Source: Antennarius striatus (taxonomy: Eukaryota > Chordata > Actinopteri > Lophiiformes > Antennariidae). From it: DNA of 64,000 nt. The notes under the pieces are model-generated. The model saw only the letters and a list, made by a program, of their open reading frames with translations. It ran no database searches and was not told the DNA's origin. Below are positions 50,987-64,000 of the stretch, in pieces. The DNA lies in the NCBI RefSeq assembly GCF_040054535.1, contig NC_090787.1:15281001-15345000 (forward strand), given 5' to 3'. Position numbers and translations under genes: made by a program. Positions within the stretch are counted from its first letter, which is position 1, and every line of letters begins with the position of its first letter.

Positions 50987-52791
50987 TTTGTTGCTGAAGC
51001 ATCTTTGCATAATCCTAGTATTTGCCACCAGCAGCAGACAGCTGAAGCAGGAAGCAGATCAGCTTTGTGGCTTTACACCTTAGAAAGGAGACACCTTCAC
51101 CGACAAATTCTTTTTCACGTATAGCGATGCAGCAGGCAGCTTGAATACTGTATGTCTTTGATGAAAAGTCAAAGCGTAACTTGTCACAGGAAGCAGCTAT
51201 AAGCAATGTGGAGAGATTCAAACCTTTATGGGTAACAGTGATTAATCAACCATGAAACGCTCCGCGGTTCTGAAAGGGGTGCAGAGGCAGTGTGGTCAGA
51301 AAAGCTGCTGCTCATACAGGAAAACAATATTCTTTGAATGGGTACATTTCTGCAAAGGAAGCAGAAATCTAAAAGTGTTGCTAACAGTTGTTCATTGTTT
51401 TTGAGAATCAAAGAAGATTTGAAATCTGAGTAAAAGAATAAGTGGAGAAGAAGCAGAGCATTTCAGACTCGGATGAAAGTGGAATCCACTTTTACAAGTG
51501 AGCTGAGATGACTTCAACACAGGTAGAGCACCATCAAACGCTGATGTTAATAAGCTGGAGACTTTAGTTTGTCTCTGTTAGTGATTTACAACCAGCTTTA
51601 TTGTTTATTATAGTGATTTATCATGTTTAATTCTGGCATTGCTGAAAGTTTGCTTCAATAAATTCAAGCATAAATTATATTTGTAGATGTACAGTAGCTG
51701 CTGACACAACACATCCATCCTGCAGCTGCAGTACTGGGGAAATGTGTGTTTGCTCACCAGTGCAAGTGAGATTCCAATCCTGGTAGTTGACCAAATGGAT
51801 CCTGGAAGTAATCAAGTCAAATGTAGGGGAAAATTAAAGCCACACCTCCCTGTCTCCTCCCTCTCTCATCCTTTGTCCCCACATCCACTCCATCAATGGT
51901 TAACACCCCATCTGTGTGAGACACAAGAGTAGAGAACACTTCTTGTTTTCACTTACAGGGTACAAGGAAACCATATTGGACACCAGATTAGCCCAATCCA
52001 GAGGAAGACTCAATTCCTGTTGGTGTTCAGCAGCTGTGCACGAGGTAATCGTGGTTTTATTAAAAGGATGTGAGAGACTAACAACACTCCTGACTTTTAG
52101 CACTTATCCCAGCCTCAGACAGACGATGACACGTTCTCTTTGGTCTCATTATATATGCTCTTATACCAGCTATTCACAGTTTGGTGGACTCACATGCTTT
52201 CACAACCTCCTTACTTAACTTTACTGTAATTGCGCTCCCTCACGTTTCCATGGCAATGCCTGTCAGAGCAAACAAAAAAAATATTCATTTGAGAGGCAAA
52301 TCAATGCTTCTGCCTGTGCAGCAGAGACTAAATGTAATGAGGACAAACTGGTCGGCCTGCGAGGAGTTCCTCGTCAGACTCTTAGCTGCATCAGCGTCTG
52401 AAGTTTTTTCCAAATCAAACGTTCACATTATGAGTTTATGTTGGAAGTGTAAAGTTGGAGTGGAGTGCTCCTTGAACTCCACAAACATGAATGCTGTAAA
52501 TGTTCACATAACACAATGGACATATCTCACATTGACTGTAATATCATAATATCACCTCTTTCCAAAAGGCACAAAACGAACAAGTGAACAATGCTGCTCC
52601 CTCCTAAGCTTGTCGAATTTCTAACTTATTTCTAACTTATTCGCTCAGCTCCTCTTACCTCCCTCATGACCATATTTTGCCTTTTAATATTCCTTCTTCA
52701 CCAAAGGAGAGTACAGAGACCAGGAAGAGACGATTTGACTTCTGCACCCAAACATGTATCCTTCTCCCCTCATCTGTCTTATCATCTGTCG

Positions 52792-52805
52792 ACACTAGAG
52801 GGCGC
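52792..52805 (+). promoter_or_regulatory. CTCF-like motif downstream of the EWI gene
   Basis: ACACTAGAGGGCGC matches 13 of 14 positions of the CTCF core consensus. It lies about 2.1 kb beyond the EWI receptor gene, in same-direction orientation to the motif at 38,865. Confidence 0.4.
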
Positions 52806-54429
52806 TATTGATACCTGAAAGGCACGGAAGAGGCATAGTAAGTCAACATAGGAGGCTGAGTTCTTCAAAGCTTGTCATTGCAGCAATTGGAGGCTCCAAC
52901 ACTTTGAATCAGTAGATTTCAGTTTCTGCTTTGACTTGAAGTGAGCTCTGCTTCAGAATGAGTGAGAAAAAAAAAAAAGAAAAAAAAAACCTCAGAGGAG
53001 AGACAGGTGGAAAGGCTGGGATTTGGCGAGATGTCTCTGAGGTGTGAAGGCGACACCTCAGGATGCACTGACGCTTGAAATACCAGTATTTGAGAGGGGT
53101 TGAGCTGCACTCAGCATGACTGACAGTTGTTGTGTTGCCGTGCAGAAATAAAGAGATAACATTAATTTTTCCAACACAAAGATATACAGACACACATAAA
53201 GTGTATACAACAACACTCTAAATTGTTAAGAGCTGTCTGCCTTTTCTTGTTGGGGCCTGATTGTTATCCCCAGAGACAGCTCTGACTGGTGGAAGGAGCT
53301 GGAGAGTCCAAAGTGAAAACAACTTAAATGGTGCAATATGAAGTAATAGCCTGTTCTGTTCCTTGTCGAGGGAGCCCTCAAGAAACTCACAGCTTCCATT
53401 TTTCCCCCCCACTTTCACAGTCGCTCTGTTACACGTAACATCATAAATGCAGGTAATTTACTTTCACCTACATGTAAAGATAACGTGCATGAGGCATATC
53501 AGTCTTTTTGTTACTGTTGTTGTTGATTTAACCAATCATCTGCACATTCTGAGCATGTTCCATCACACGTGAAGCACGCCACGTCTGGCAACACACACAT
53601 GAAAATGGAGAGGAGGATGATTTCATTAGAGCAGCACGTGAGAGCGCGCATTGGCAGATGTGTCATAATGGGGGAAATAAAACTTGGACTTGTTTGTGGT
53701 TGATGTTTTGAGTTAAACAACGTTGCGCCTGTGGGCACATGAATAAAACAGTGAATCTGAGTATTGATTGAACATGCTTCTCTTCTGTTGCTCATTCCCT
53801 CTTTTATTCCTCACAATCCGCTCCGTTTAACGAGACAGCGAAAGACGTTTCCATCCAACTTTGACAAAACAGGAAATAGATGTTTCAGTTTTGGGTTAAA
53901 TTAAATTCAATACACTCTCCACAGCTGATAAAACGGACAGACAACGTTGACACGTCTGCGTGGGGTTTCTACGTTCACGCTGCCGCTTCCTTGCTGTGCC
54001 AAAAGCCTCGCAGCTACTCCTGGTCATTATCACAACTGTCATCATTAACTCCGCAAAGAGGCCTACGTTCTCAAGCATGTCCGTTGGCTGGTTTAGTCAT
54101 CAGCAGGATAAAACAATAACTGCTGACAGTGATTTCTGCTCATCTTGGTGGAAGGATGGTGCGTGGACAAGGAAAGAATGTGTTCTTTTTGAGTGCAGCT
54201 TTGGATCAAGGGATGGATCCAGGATTTTTTTCCTTTTTTTTTTTGTAAATTAAAATTGTGAGACTGGGTGTTTTCCATTATCACAGAATACTAGAAACCA
54301 AAACTGCTGGACCAGTTCCTGCAAAACCTCATGGGGGACAGAGGTAGTGGTCAGGAAAGAGGCTGTTTAAATGTGGTACAAATTCACACAGACATTTTTT
54401 TTTTTTCATGAAATGAATGTGAAACATTT

Positions 54430-54535
54430 ACAGTCATACACACAATTTAGAATCACCATGCTGTGTCATGTTTATGGTCTGTGGGATGGAGCCAGAATAC
54501 CTGGAAAGAATCCATGTCGACACAGTCCCAGGTTA
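54430..54535. mobile_element. Second, more decayed copy of the 35,555 repeat
   Basis: Carries CAATTTAGAATCACCATGC, TCATGTTTATGGTCTGTGGG and GGAAAGAATCCATGTCGACA, in the same order as the family seen at 35,555. Confidence 0.5.
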
Positions 54536-55370
54536 TCAGGTGGAGCCAGACCTGCCTAACAGTTTTACCCACTGTAAGAAATAATCTTTCATTAAGATAC
54601 ATTCAGATATGATATTAAAAAAAAATCATGAAATATGCATAGAAAATCAATTCTAGTGACAGCAGCATTGTCCAATGGTGATTATGTGTTAGCAAAAGCT
54701 ATAAGCATGCCATCAGCAAGGATGAGTCCAAAACTTTAGAGCAAAAAAAAAAGTTTTTAATTTAGCACAGCAGTTATTTCAAAGTGAAGTTATTGACGTG
54801 AACTTTCCTGAATGAGAAAATGGGAAAAAAACAACAACAACAGTTAAGCTGTTTAAACACCGTCTGTGTACATTTGGCCATTATCTGATTTTGATGCTGG
54901 CAGGCCGGCTGCACAGAAGAGGCCTCTTGGCTGAGAGCGCCCTAAAATGTCAGCTGCTTCCAAAACATCATTCATCGGTATCTCAGTGCAGGGCCGCGAT
55001 TTTCAGCTCTGAGGCTATCGGGGAACGGTATCAGTGGAGGCCATGCCAGCTGCTAGTCAATCAATATATCAGCTTTCCATCAGGAAATCACGTCCAGTAT
55101 GTTTACTAGAGGGATTAGAGGGGAGAAGTGTCACGGTAAGTTTGACTTTAGCGAATGACAACGAACAGAATGAGACTTAGAAAGAGATTGCTGCCACAAC
55201 TTTTTAGTGTTAACATCTCAGGTTGTCCAGCATATTACTATGCAGGGTCTGTTTGTGCATCTTCCTGTGAACTTTATTTGCATCTTTGTGTTTTCTATCC
55301 ATAATCTCATCGGAAACTAATTAAATCTATTTTTTTATGCATACTTCTTATTGCTAATTACAGTATTTTC

Positions 55371-55475
55371 CACACTATAAGACGCACCTACAAGCCTATA
55401 GTTTTCTCATGAATCTACAATGTGCCTTATAATCTGGTGCGCCTTATAATGGAAAAAATTCTATAATATTCACCT
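55371..55475 (-). mobile_element. MITE, truncated copy of the 44,349 family
   Basis: Starts CAGTATTTTCCACACTATAA and carries ATAAGACGCACC and GTGCGCCTTATAATGG. The right terminus is lost. Confidence 0.7.
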
Positions 55476-56683
55476 TCTTTATCATTCAACACTCTGATTT
55501 GATTTGTTTCTTCCAGTGTTTAATACAGAAGCATCGCTGTGAAAAAGTCACATTTAAAATATGTGTTTTCTATACTCCAAACTGCAACATTCAAATTGTT
55601 AACGGAAGCAACGTTAAAAAACAGCAGGAACCTGAAAATCAAAATAAATAAGTTGCTCTCTTCCATCCTAGATTACTGTATTTATCACCCAACCAAAGTC
55701 ATGCAGGCAAATGTAGAAAAATAAATAATATGCAGCTCAATTCAGACAGATCCATCAAACAGAGACAGTCTGATGGTATTTGCTCTTTTCTTTAGTTTAG
55801 CTTGGCTCTTCATATTTCACGGCGATGCTCCGCCACCAGGAGACCACCTTCCTTGCTGAAGTGAGATAATTGTGTTCACAGGAACAAACGTCTTCGTCCT
55901 CTGCGCTGCAATGCGTGCATCTGACGATCCATCTGTGCAGCAATACATTCACGCCACAATGCCAGTTTTGACGGATGCCTCACTTGTGACTAAGATAGCT
56001 ATGCTATATTGAGCTGATGCCTTCATCAGCAGTGGCTTAGATGCTGTCCTCACCCCTCCTCTTCCTCCGTTACCAGGAACAACGCTCTAGTGTGTCCATC
56101 AGCTCCCATCAGCCCTTCTCCGTGCTTCGGGAGCTCCTCGGGCGACTCGTGTCGCTGATCCACCAGAAAACTGTAAAGTTTGACCAAAGGTCTGGCTCCC
56201 TGACAGCACTCATGTGTTTACACACATCTGCAACCACACACACACACACACACTCAGGAGTGTATACTTCTCTAGGATAAATATGCACAGTTGCATGCCT
56301 CTGACTGTGAGAGGTTTACAAACGATGCACAGAAATGCAAATACTTCCTCCTGATGATTTGTGTTCTACTTACAGAGAATACTTAGTGCATCCTTTAAAT
56401 TTCACATTCTGCACTTCTTTCCCTTTTTCTTATGCGCGCAAGAAACGCCGGAGAATATTGATAGTTAATGTGTACATAATCATTTCAGCTGGAGGATTTG
56501 ATGACCACCACCCCGCCCCATATTCACCCTCTGGCTACCATGGCAACCATCTCCTTGAGAGTATTAACAGTAAACATAAAAAAAAGTTTTCATAATTATA
56601 ACCATGTCTCCTATAATAACTGCCATTAAACTTCTGCATTTTATTCTCATTCATGACTTTTTGCTTGAGAGCTTTGTATCTGT

Positions 56684-56840
<157 letters not shown>

Positions 56841-59800
56841 ACCTGCTCTCTCTCTTTCTCAGCAGCTGGTTGATGTGCGACTGACTCAAGCCGGCCTGTC
56901 ACACATCATCAGGGTCCTCCCTTGTGACACGTTGGGCCTCCAGGGCACAGAAATGGCCTGGTCCATGTCTCCATGTAGGTTTATCTTTTCCTCTAGTCAG
57001 AGTCAAAGCCATAATGGAGGTAATGAGAGGTCCCATGATACTTTTATGTGATGCTTTCTTTTATTCATCACCTGCCAGTCTCCCCTTAATTATATAAAAC
57101 ACAGATGCATCCGTCCCAAAGCCTCTCCTTTTACTCCATTTATGATTTGCAACCGTGAAATGGAAAATTACCCACAATATATCTATTCGGTACTCCTTTA
57201 GAGCTTTTGAATAGTGTTATAGTGATTTTGTACCGATGGGAAGGCTATGTACTCTGTATTTTGTAAACATTAATGTAAACCAACATTTTCTGTCTTTACC
57301 TCACTTTAAAGTCAAAATAAAATTTCACATCCCTTAAAACGAGACAGGAAATTGCTACTGCACTTAACGTTGGGAATACTTCACATCACCAGCAAACATC
57401 ATCTATAAGCATATGATTTTCTATTTTGCAATAGTGACATGTTATTCATTAGGGTGTGTACCACAGGCTCAACATCAACATAGAGCATTTTGCGTCTTTC
57501 ACCAGATTACCAAACACACTTTCCTAGAGCAACTGAAGCAAAAGAATTGGAAAAAATAAACCTATTGACAGCTCAGAAAGATGCAGAAACACCCAACATG
57601 AAAGACAAGCCTGAAGCAGAAGATGAGTGTGAGGCTCTCTATCATCTCCATCTTTTGGAGATAATGATTTGTAGCCAATGTGAGTTTATAAAATGATTTA
57701 CAGGCGCTTTTACAGCAGATGATGCCCCTGAAACTAACCAAATTGCATATTTAGCACTAAGAAAGAAGTTATAAAGCTGTTGCTTCATCATGACATGTTG
57801 TCGGATTTAGACCCTAGAAACTCTCGTTGGTATTGGTTTTAAAACAAACTGCTGAGGGGTGAGTTGCAGGTTTTACAGTAAGTGAACTTAAACTTAAAGT
57901 CCTTCATCCTGAGAGTGTCTGTGCCACAGCGGGTCCATTACGCTCCATGATGCAGTGTGCAGTAATTGGTGTATCTGTTGGTAAGCAGCTCCTTTATCCC
58001 AGAGCTGAGCCTCATGCTGTGCTGGAGACTGTCTGATATCAGAGCTGCAGAGAACATGATGGAACCTGAGCAGCGAGGACATGTCACCAGGATAAACAGC
58101 TCCGAGGGGGAATAAACCCCAATATTTACCAAAGCAAATCAATCATGCATTTTGTTGGGAGAGATTATATTTTCTCCACATCCTTCCATCGTCTATAAAT
58201 GCTATTCTTCAACCTCAAAGCAACAATCCCTCAATAATCCCTCCCAGATACCCTGAACTGTCAATAAGACGACCGCTGCAGCTGAAGTGAAGCACGCAAA
58301 TCAACATTCCTGTAAAATGCTAAGAGTCATCAAAACCATCGGTTTACACCAAATAAGAGATGGTTTCCCCTTTGATGTGGTAATAAGTTGCTATGATTTC
58401 TGTGTGTCAAGCACGTTTTAATGGAGACAGGCATTCCCAACAGCTACTACAGTAAAATCAATTAAAAACCACTCAGAGACAGGAAAAACTCATGTAAACG
58501 CCCAGGGTCATTCCAGACAGAGAGGAGTGAAGATGTGAAATCCTGAGGGAGTGAATGCAAGTCCTGGATTTATGAAGTTAAACTCCATCTTCCTGCATCT
58601 GTGCTACTTAAAGCTCACAGCACCACATGTATGTCTTTCTTCTTTTCTTTACAAGTACATGCATTTAATTAATTTATGAGCGTATTTGCAATGTTGAGAA
58701 ATAGTTGCATGTACAGAGAGTCTGTTGTTGCCATAGGGGCATATGTGCAGTTTTCTCTGACAAACATAAAAAGTGTTTTTAAAAGCTTTATCTAATTCTG
58801 ACCCCTTGAAATTATAATGCAGAGCCATGCAATCCAAGCCAAAATATAACTAATGTATTCCCTGACCTATGTTTAGCCTTTGCATGTCCTAGAGTAGCCC
58901 ATCACAGAAACTTTTCATTTCATCATTTTCGCCTGTACCAATATCACATGATTTGATGTTGTCGAGTCCAAATATCTTATTGATTTGCTGTGATGTGGAA
59001 ATATGTTGTTATTTTTTTAGCTACTGGAAGTCTCATTACTATAAAACCACATAACAAACTATAATTATGTCTCTTCAACAGCTTTCAGTCCTAAAGGTCA
59101 AAATCCAACAATCAATACCAGCCCACAGAACTCATTTCTGGCTTCATGATGGAGGAGGAGAATGTCAAGATTTGCAAATGTTATAGGATGTGATTCAAGA
59201 GATTTTGGGTCCTTTGTGGTACAAATGTTTCAGGCGGGGTTTTTTTTTAACGTATGTAAAAGTTTGAGAAGAATCTTGTCAGGTAAGGAAGCTGATCTGC
59301 ATTTGCTGATTACAGAAGCAGGTTTTTGCAGACAAACACTCATCAGGAATAAAGCTGCGGCACCGTGTGCATATGTTTATGAATGTTTATGGACATTAAA
59401 AGTTCATACAGGAGGGACAGAATTGCATTTAAAAAAAAAAACGACAGACGCTTCAAAATGAAGATATACTAGGTGTAATGCTTTGCATCCTGTGATGCTG
59501 TTTGGATCAGAGGCGTTGGTTATCATAATAGATGTAAATGAAGGTGCATCTGTGAATGTCTCTGTGTGCAACTGCGTGGATGAATATGCAAGTGTGTTTC
59601 CTTAAGAAAGTGAAGTACGTGCCTCAGCTGGAGGTCGGCAGGCGGCTCCCGTTTCGTCTGTTTGTCAGGATTCAGAGATAAGATCGGACTGATCGTTCAA
59701 GACCCCTCAGGCTTTACTTCTGCAGAATGACACACCTAACCAGCTTAGAGCCCCTTATCAGCTAACTCCTATAAGAACAGCTTGATTAGGCATTCGGCCT

Positions 59801-60519
59801 TAGACCGCCTTGATCTACGTTAACATAATCAAACATAATTTCTTATTGTCTGTTTCAAGCTTCAAGTCAAATAAACGTAAATGTAGATAGCTGAGTCGGC
59901 TGGTTTTATATTATAATCGCTCAACTGAAGAAAAAAAGATTGTATTAGTGATAGCAGCTGCAATATCTTAACACTTATCTGAGTTACACCAAATGTATTG
60001 TGCGACTTATTGTTTGTCATTGTCATCAGTTCCTCAATGTGACCTTTAACAGGATTTAATAGTGTGTCCTGGAGACTGAGGCTGTGTCCCGTCTCAGGTT
60101 TCACCACCATAATGGTCTGTAGCTTTCTCTGAGTTGCAGAGATACAACAACACAAATATTGTGATGTTTTTCTGTCTAAATTTCCACAGGTTTTGGATCT
60201 TTCTTAAGGATGGTGTGGGGAGACAGTTGTTTGGGGGTTTTGTTTTTTTTCATTTGCATGTGAGGATAACCCTCTGGAGACACACTGTCTCATTTTCAAG
60301 AGGGATGCGTAGCTGAAACAATCTGAAAGACACGCTATTTGTCTCTGTGGCAAATGTCATCTGCACAACATTAATGAAAAAAGAAATTGAATTAACTAAA
60401 AAATAATGACATAATGGCATTTGCAGCAAAAACAATTACATTTGAGTTAAGCAAGTAAAGAAAGCATGAAAAGCAGTAATGGATCTGAGTGAATTAAGGG
60501 GGAATAGTCCACCCGGTGG

Positions 60520-60880
60520 GGCTCCTGATACACTCCGTCCCCCCCTGCAGCCACGTTCCCACTGCTTTAACACACTTCCAGTCTGTGCCTGTCCACCAGA
60601 CGCCCTTTCCTAATCACCTGACTGCAGTCACACCACATTCCTCTCTCACCTCCTCACAATCCCCCACTTTCCTCATCGGTCCTTCAGATATCCCATTTTT
60701 TTTGTTCATCCCATGTCAATTCCATCCCCGCTGCTTTTTTTGCTTTGTGCTTTTGTGTTTAATGGTCTGTTATCCGCATGAACACCTGGACCTCCACCTG
60801 CATGCTTCTGCCGGTAAACTGTTCATCAATAAATTGTGGAAGTCATCGTGCTGCTTCCTCCGTCTGGGTCTGACTCCTAT
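60520..60880 (+). mobile_element. Possible LINE/retroelement 3' end
   Basis: C- and T-rich text leads to AATAAATTGTGGAAGTCATC then CCGTCTGGGTCTGACTCCT, a phrase typical of the 3' ends of fish retroelements. A 144-codon frame over it has no recognisable domain and is not called as a gene. Confidence 0.4.
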
Positions 60881-63800
60881 TACCATTTCCTCTGCTTTAC
60901 CTAAACTTGGAATTTTGCTTTTGTATGTATTATTTATGATTGCTGGATGAATCTTTCAAGTGCTAGTACCCTTTTTTCCATCAAGTCCTGCCGTGTCTGA
61001 ACTCAAGAGGTCAATATCTTGAAAAATAAATTATTTATCTAGTGATGATTTCTGTCAAAGCGAGGCACCTCTGTACTCTCTTTCTCTACACACAAACCAC
61101 GCCTGATGAAATGTCAGTCATGAGTTAATACATTACATAATCACAGCGTTTTTGGCTAATCATTAACTCAACAAGAAACGGTTTGATAAAACCATCTCAC
61201 ACTTGTACGGCAGCTTACGATAATGACACACAGCAGTACAAACGGTGCAACGTAAACCATAATTACTCTTTATCACCTCTCAAACAAAGCCAGGCAAACA
61301 TCCCACCTGTGTCGAGCACAGTTCAAGAAAAGGGGCTGTGAAGCCAGGTTTGATCATGCATGTTGTGTGTTTGTGTTATGATGAAGAGGGTAATAACAGA
61401 CGAGCTCCTAAGAGGAAACCAGAGACCTTCTGTTTGCAGAAATCACTTTGACTGCTGCCGTTACAGGAACAGAGACACAACTGTAGACCCCCCCCACCCC
61501 CAGTTTATTAACTCTAATGCAATTCTGAAATGTAAAAATGACGGATAGAAGTCAACAACAGTACGCAGAGTGACATCCCGTTATATATCTGTAAAAATAA
61601 ATAAACTTTCACATGCACCGTCCTTGTTTCACCGCTTAAATAACGCTGTGATTCAGGAATATGGTGATGCATCATCCGTCCCTCCAAAAAGACTTCTTTT
61701 TTTTTGTCCACATACTTCCTCTTACAGCTGTGAGTCATGCCATATTTATAGGGCAGCATGGTGATACCTTGTTCTGCACGCACCAAGTCAGACCTGTAGT
61801 TAAATGCCACCGTGTAAAACTTGTATTTGTCGGCCTGGTGTTAATTGATAGCATCTGCTTTGTTGCTGTTACCCAACAGCGAGAACGACAAGTCTGTACC
61901 CGCGAGGGGATGATGATGATGAAATGTGTGTGTTGTTGTGCAATGGGGGTCGGTGCTCGGGCTTTAAATTCTACCGTCTGCTGAGCGTCTCAGCTCACCT
62001 TGGTGCTCTGACTGTCAGGAGACAGTCCCTAAGAGAACAGAATTTGTGTGTGTTGCTTTGTCCAATACACAATAAATGAATTATGTATGGCATTCTTTGT
62101 GTTTGTTTGTTGGGTAACACCCACGTAATAAAGATGAGAATGAAAGACAAACTGCCAAGGCATAGAGAAGAATCAAAGTAACACATGACGCTCATAAAGG
62201 TCATCTTTAAGGTTTCCAAAAGTTGTTCTGCTGCATGTAATGAGAGAGGAAGTGCACAATGATTTTCATCCAAATGGCTTATTTGATCATCCTTGTTTTA
62301 TGTTAGTATGTTCTTTTATCAGGTATGGCCATCTGTGTGAAATTTAGGGTATTGAATTTCAAGATATTTCGATTTGACGTAATAATTCGCACCCAGTTTT
62401 AAAAAACAACAACATTAAAACCACTAAAACAAAGTCGCACAAACGTGTGGAGAACATGGAAACACCGCATAGGAGGGAAAAAGAAATAAGATGTCAATAA
62501 GCTTTATGCATTTTTTTGTGTGGACCAACATTTAGCGCAACAATTTGGGAAGTAAAAGAATTTTAGAGAAATGGTTTAACAGAAAATATCTGGAAATTTG
62601 TGTGGAACTTAATGGTCCCAGAGGCGTTTTGTTAAACATATTGAGTCAAATATTGCATAAAATCAACCCTATTGATTTGAGATGATGACCTTTTGTAACA
62701 TTAAATCTATATGATTTCCGTTGTATGTTGATATGTTTGAAATTGTCTAAACTGTGACCCGGTGATTTGCTGCTGTGACACAGTGGAGTAACACCAAGCC
62801 CACGAATTTTGAGGATCTCTTCTCAGCATTTGTTCAGTTCATTTGCATTTAAACGGTGGACTTAATTCATTCATTTTCTTGTAGATGCCCGTTATTTATA
62901 CAGTTTATTTTCCCTTTATTAACTCTGCTGTTTTCGCATTTCCAATTTTAAATCTGGTCCTGATTATGTTGTCAGATGTTTCCTCATTTCTTGTCTTCTT
63001 CATGTTGATGACAGTAATTGTATCAGCATCAAAAGTGGAGGATCTGTAACTTTTGACCCTTATTGTGGCGTTAATTTCAAACAAATAGGAATCTATTAAA
63101 CACACGTCAACGTCAGCGTAACAATTACTGCAAAGCCTGTGCGCCTCGTGTCAGCATACAAATACTACACATCTATTACACATGAACTTAACAAAGACGA
63201 CAGTGCTAACACACACGTGCACGTACAATGAGAACCTTGCATTTAGACTAATGCATTAGTACTTGCTATTATGAAGCAATCATGTCACTCAGAGCCGGAG
63301 CGAGTGGAGGCAAAAGAAAGTCTGATAGCATGTTGCTAATACATGAAAAAAAACAACGATCAGAGGTGAGGAATGGAGAAAGAGACAGAAAATCGGAGGC
63401 TTGACAGTCATTTCATATTAATACTCTTCAATAAGAGCTGCAATGATGAATAATTAATCTGCTGGAAAATGTAGTGATTTATGCTGCTGGCAGGCTGATA
63501 CAATGTAAAGTGAGTGCAGCTGTGAATGCATGCAGCGTGTGTTTGATGTGTTGGGTTGTAAATTTGGAGAACTGAGCTTGATTATGTAAAAAAAAAAAAC
63601 AACCCCAAAAAACAACAACAAAACAGGCAAAAACAGTTGGTGTGGATTACATAAAATCATACACTTGACTGCACCAGATGTAGATAATCGAAGGTTATCT
63701 AGCAGTGCAGAGTGTAATTTCCAGCTGTGATGAGCATTGTGAAGTGAGAAGTAAGTCTGTATTCGGCTTTGACTGTTGTGACTCAGCTTACATTAAATCC

Positions 63801-64000
63801 TAGCTTGCAGACTGGCACTCTGAAATCTGGTTGGACCCAGCTGGAGCGTTGCCTTCTGCCTACTGTCAAGGCCAATCGCGCACCTAGTAAGTCAAGCAGG
63901 TACCTGCGACTGTGCATTTCAGGCTCTCATGATCCCTTAAGAGAACCTGAATGGAATCCCAACATAAATGCATAAACACAACAGAAACATGTGAGTGGAT

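Noticed and set aside
52181..52549. Extra Ig exon downstream of the EWI gene
   Set aside because: The 122-residue frame has no Ig cysteine-tryptophan pattern, and the EWI gene already has a tail, stop and polyadenylation signal.
60516..60950. 144-codon hydrophobic protein gene
   Set aside because: Proline/serine-rich text overlaps a retroelement-like 3' end; no domain is recognised.

Overview
The window is vertebrate nuclear DNA, most likely from a ray-finned (teleost, probably percomorph) fish. The genes are split into short phase-conserved exons with GT-AG introns. The spacers are full of dinucleotide and tetranucleotide microsatellites. There are several interspersed repeats of fish type: tRNA-derived SINEs, small terminal-inverted-repeat elements, and hAT-like and Tc1-like remnants. 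No prokaryotic, viral or CRISPR signal was seen.

Layout: bases 1-2,000 look like a transcript end (possible last exon, then AATAAA at 1,948) from a gene lying mostly to the left. Bases 2,000-28,900 hold no gene I can support; they contain microsatellites, G-rich tracts, transposon remnants and some stretches that resemble conserved non-coding elements. Three immune-type genes occupy 29,000-50,900. Bases 51,000-64,000 again hold no gene I can support and contain a 147-bp pure CT tract.

The three genes were reconstructed exon by exon, and all junctions stay in frame. (1) A CD2/CD58/SLAM-family two-Ig receptor on the minus strand (29,213-38,590; 8 exons, 573 aa) has an unusually long acidic tail of about 344 residues. 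Its first intron holds a 1.35-kb, 21-bp-unit minisatellite. (2) klhl6 on the minus strand (40,592-45,114; 7 exons, 609 aa) encodes a BTB-BACK-Kelch substrate adaptor for Cullin-3 ubiquitin ligase. (3) An EWI-family (CD101/IGSF3-like) receptor on the plus strand (46,183-50,681; 8 exons, 870 aa) has six Ig domains. klhl6 and the EWI gene are head to head across 1.07 kb, a possible shared promoter.

In mammals CD2, CD58, IGSF3, PTGFRN and CD101 are neighbours, while KLHL6 lies on another chromosome. The window therefore shows part of the CD2/CD101 block joined to klhl6, all genes expected in leukocytes. I found no clearly new multi-gene system. The most notable points are the long-tailed CD2-like receptor built from symmetric tail exons, the stop-free in-frame intron 3 of klhl6, a GC-AG intron in the EWI gene, and the higher-order minisatellite.
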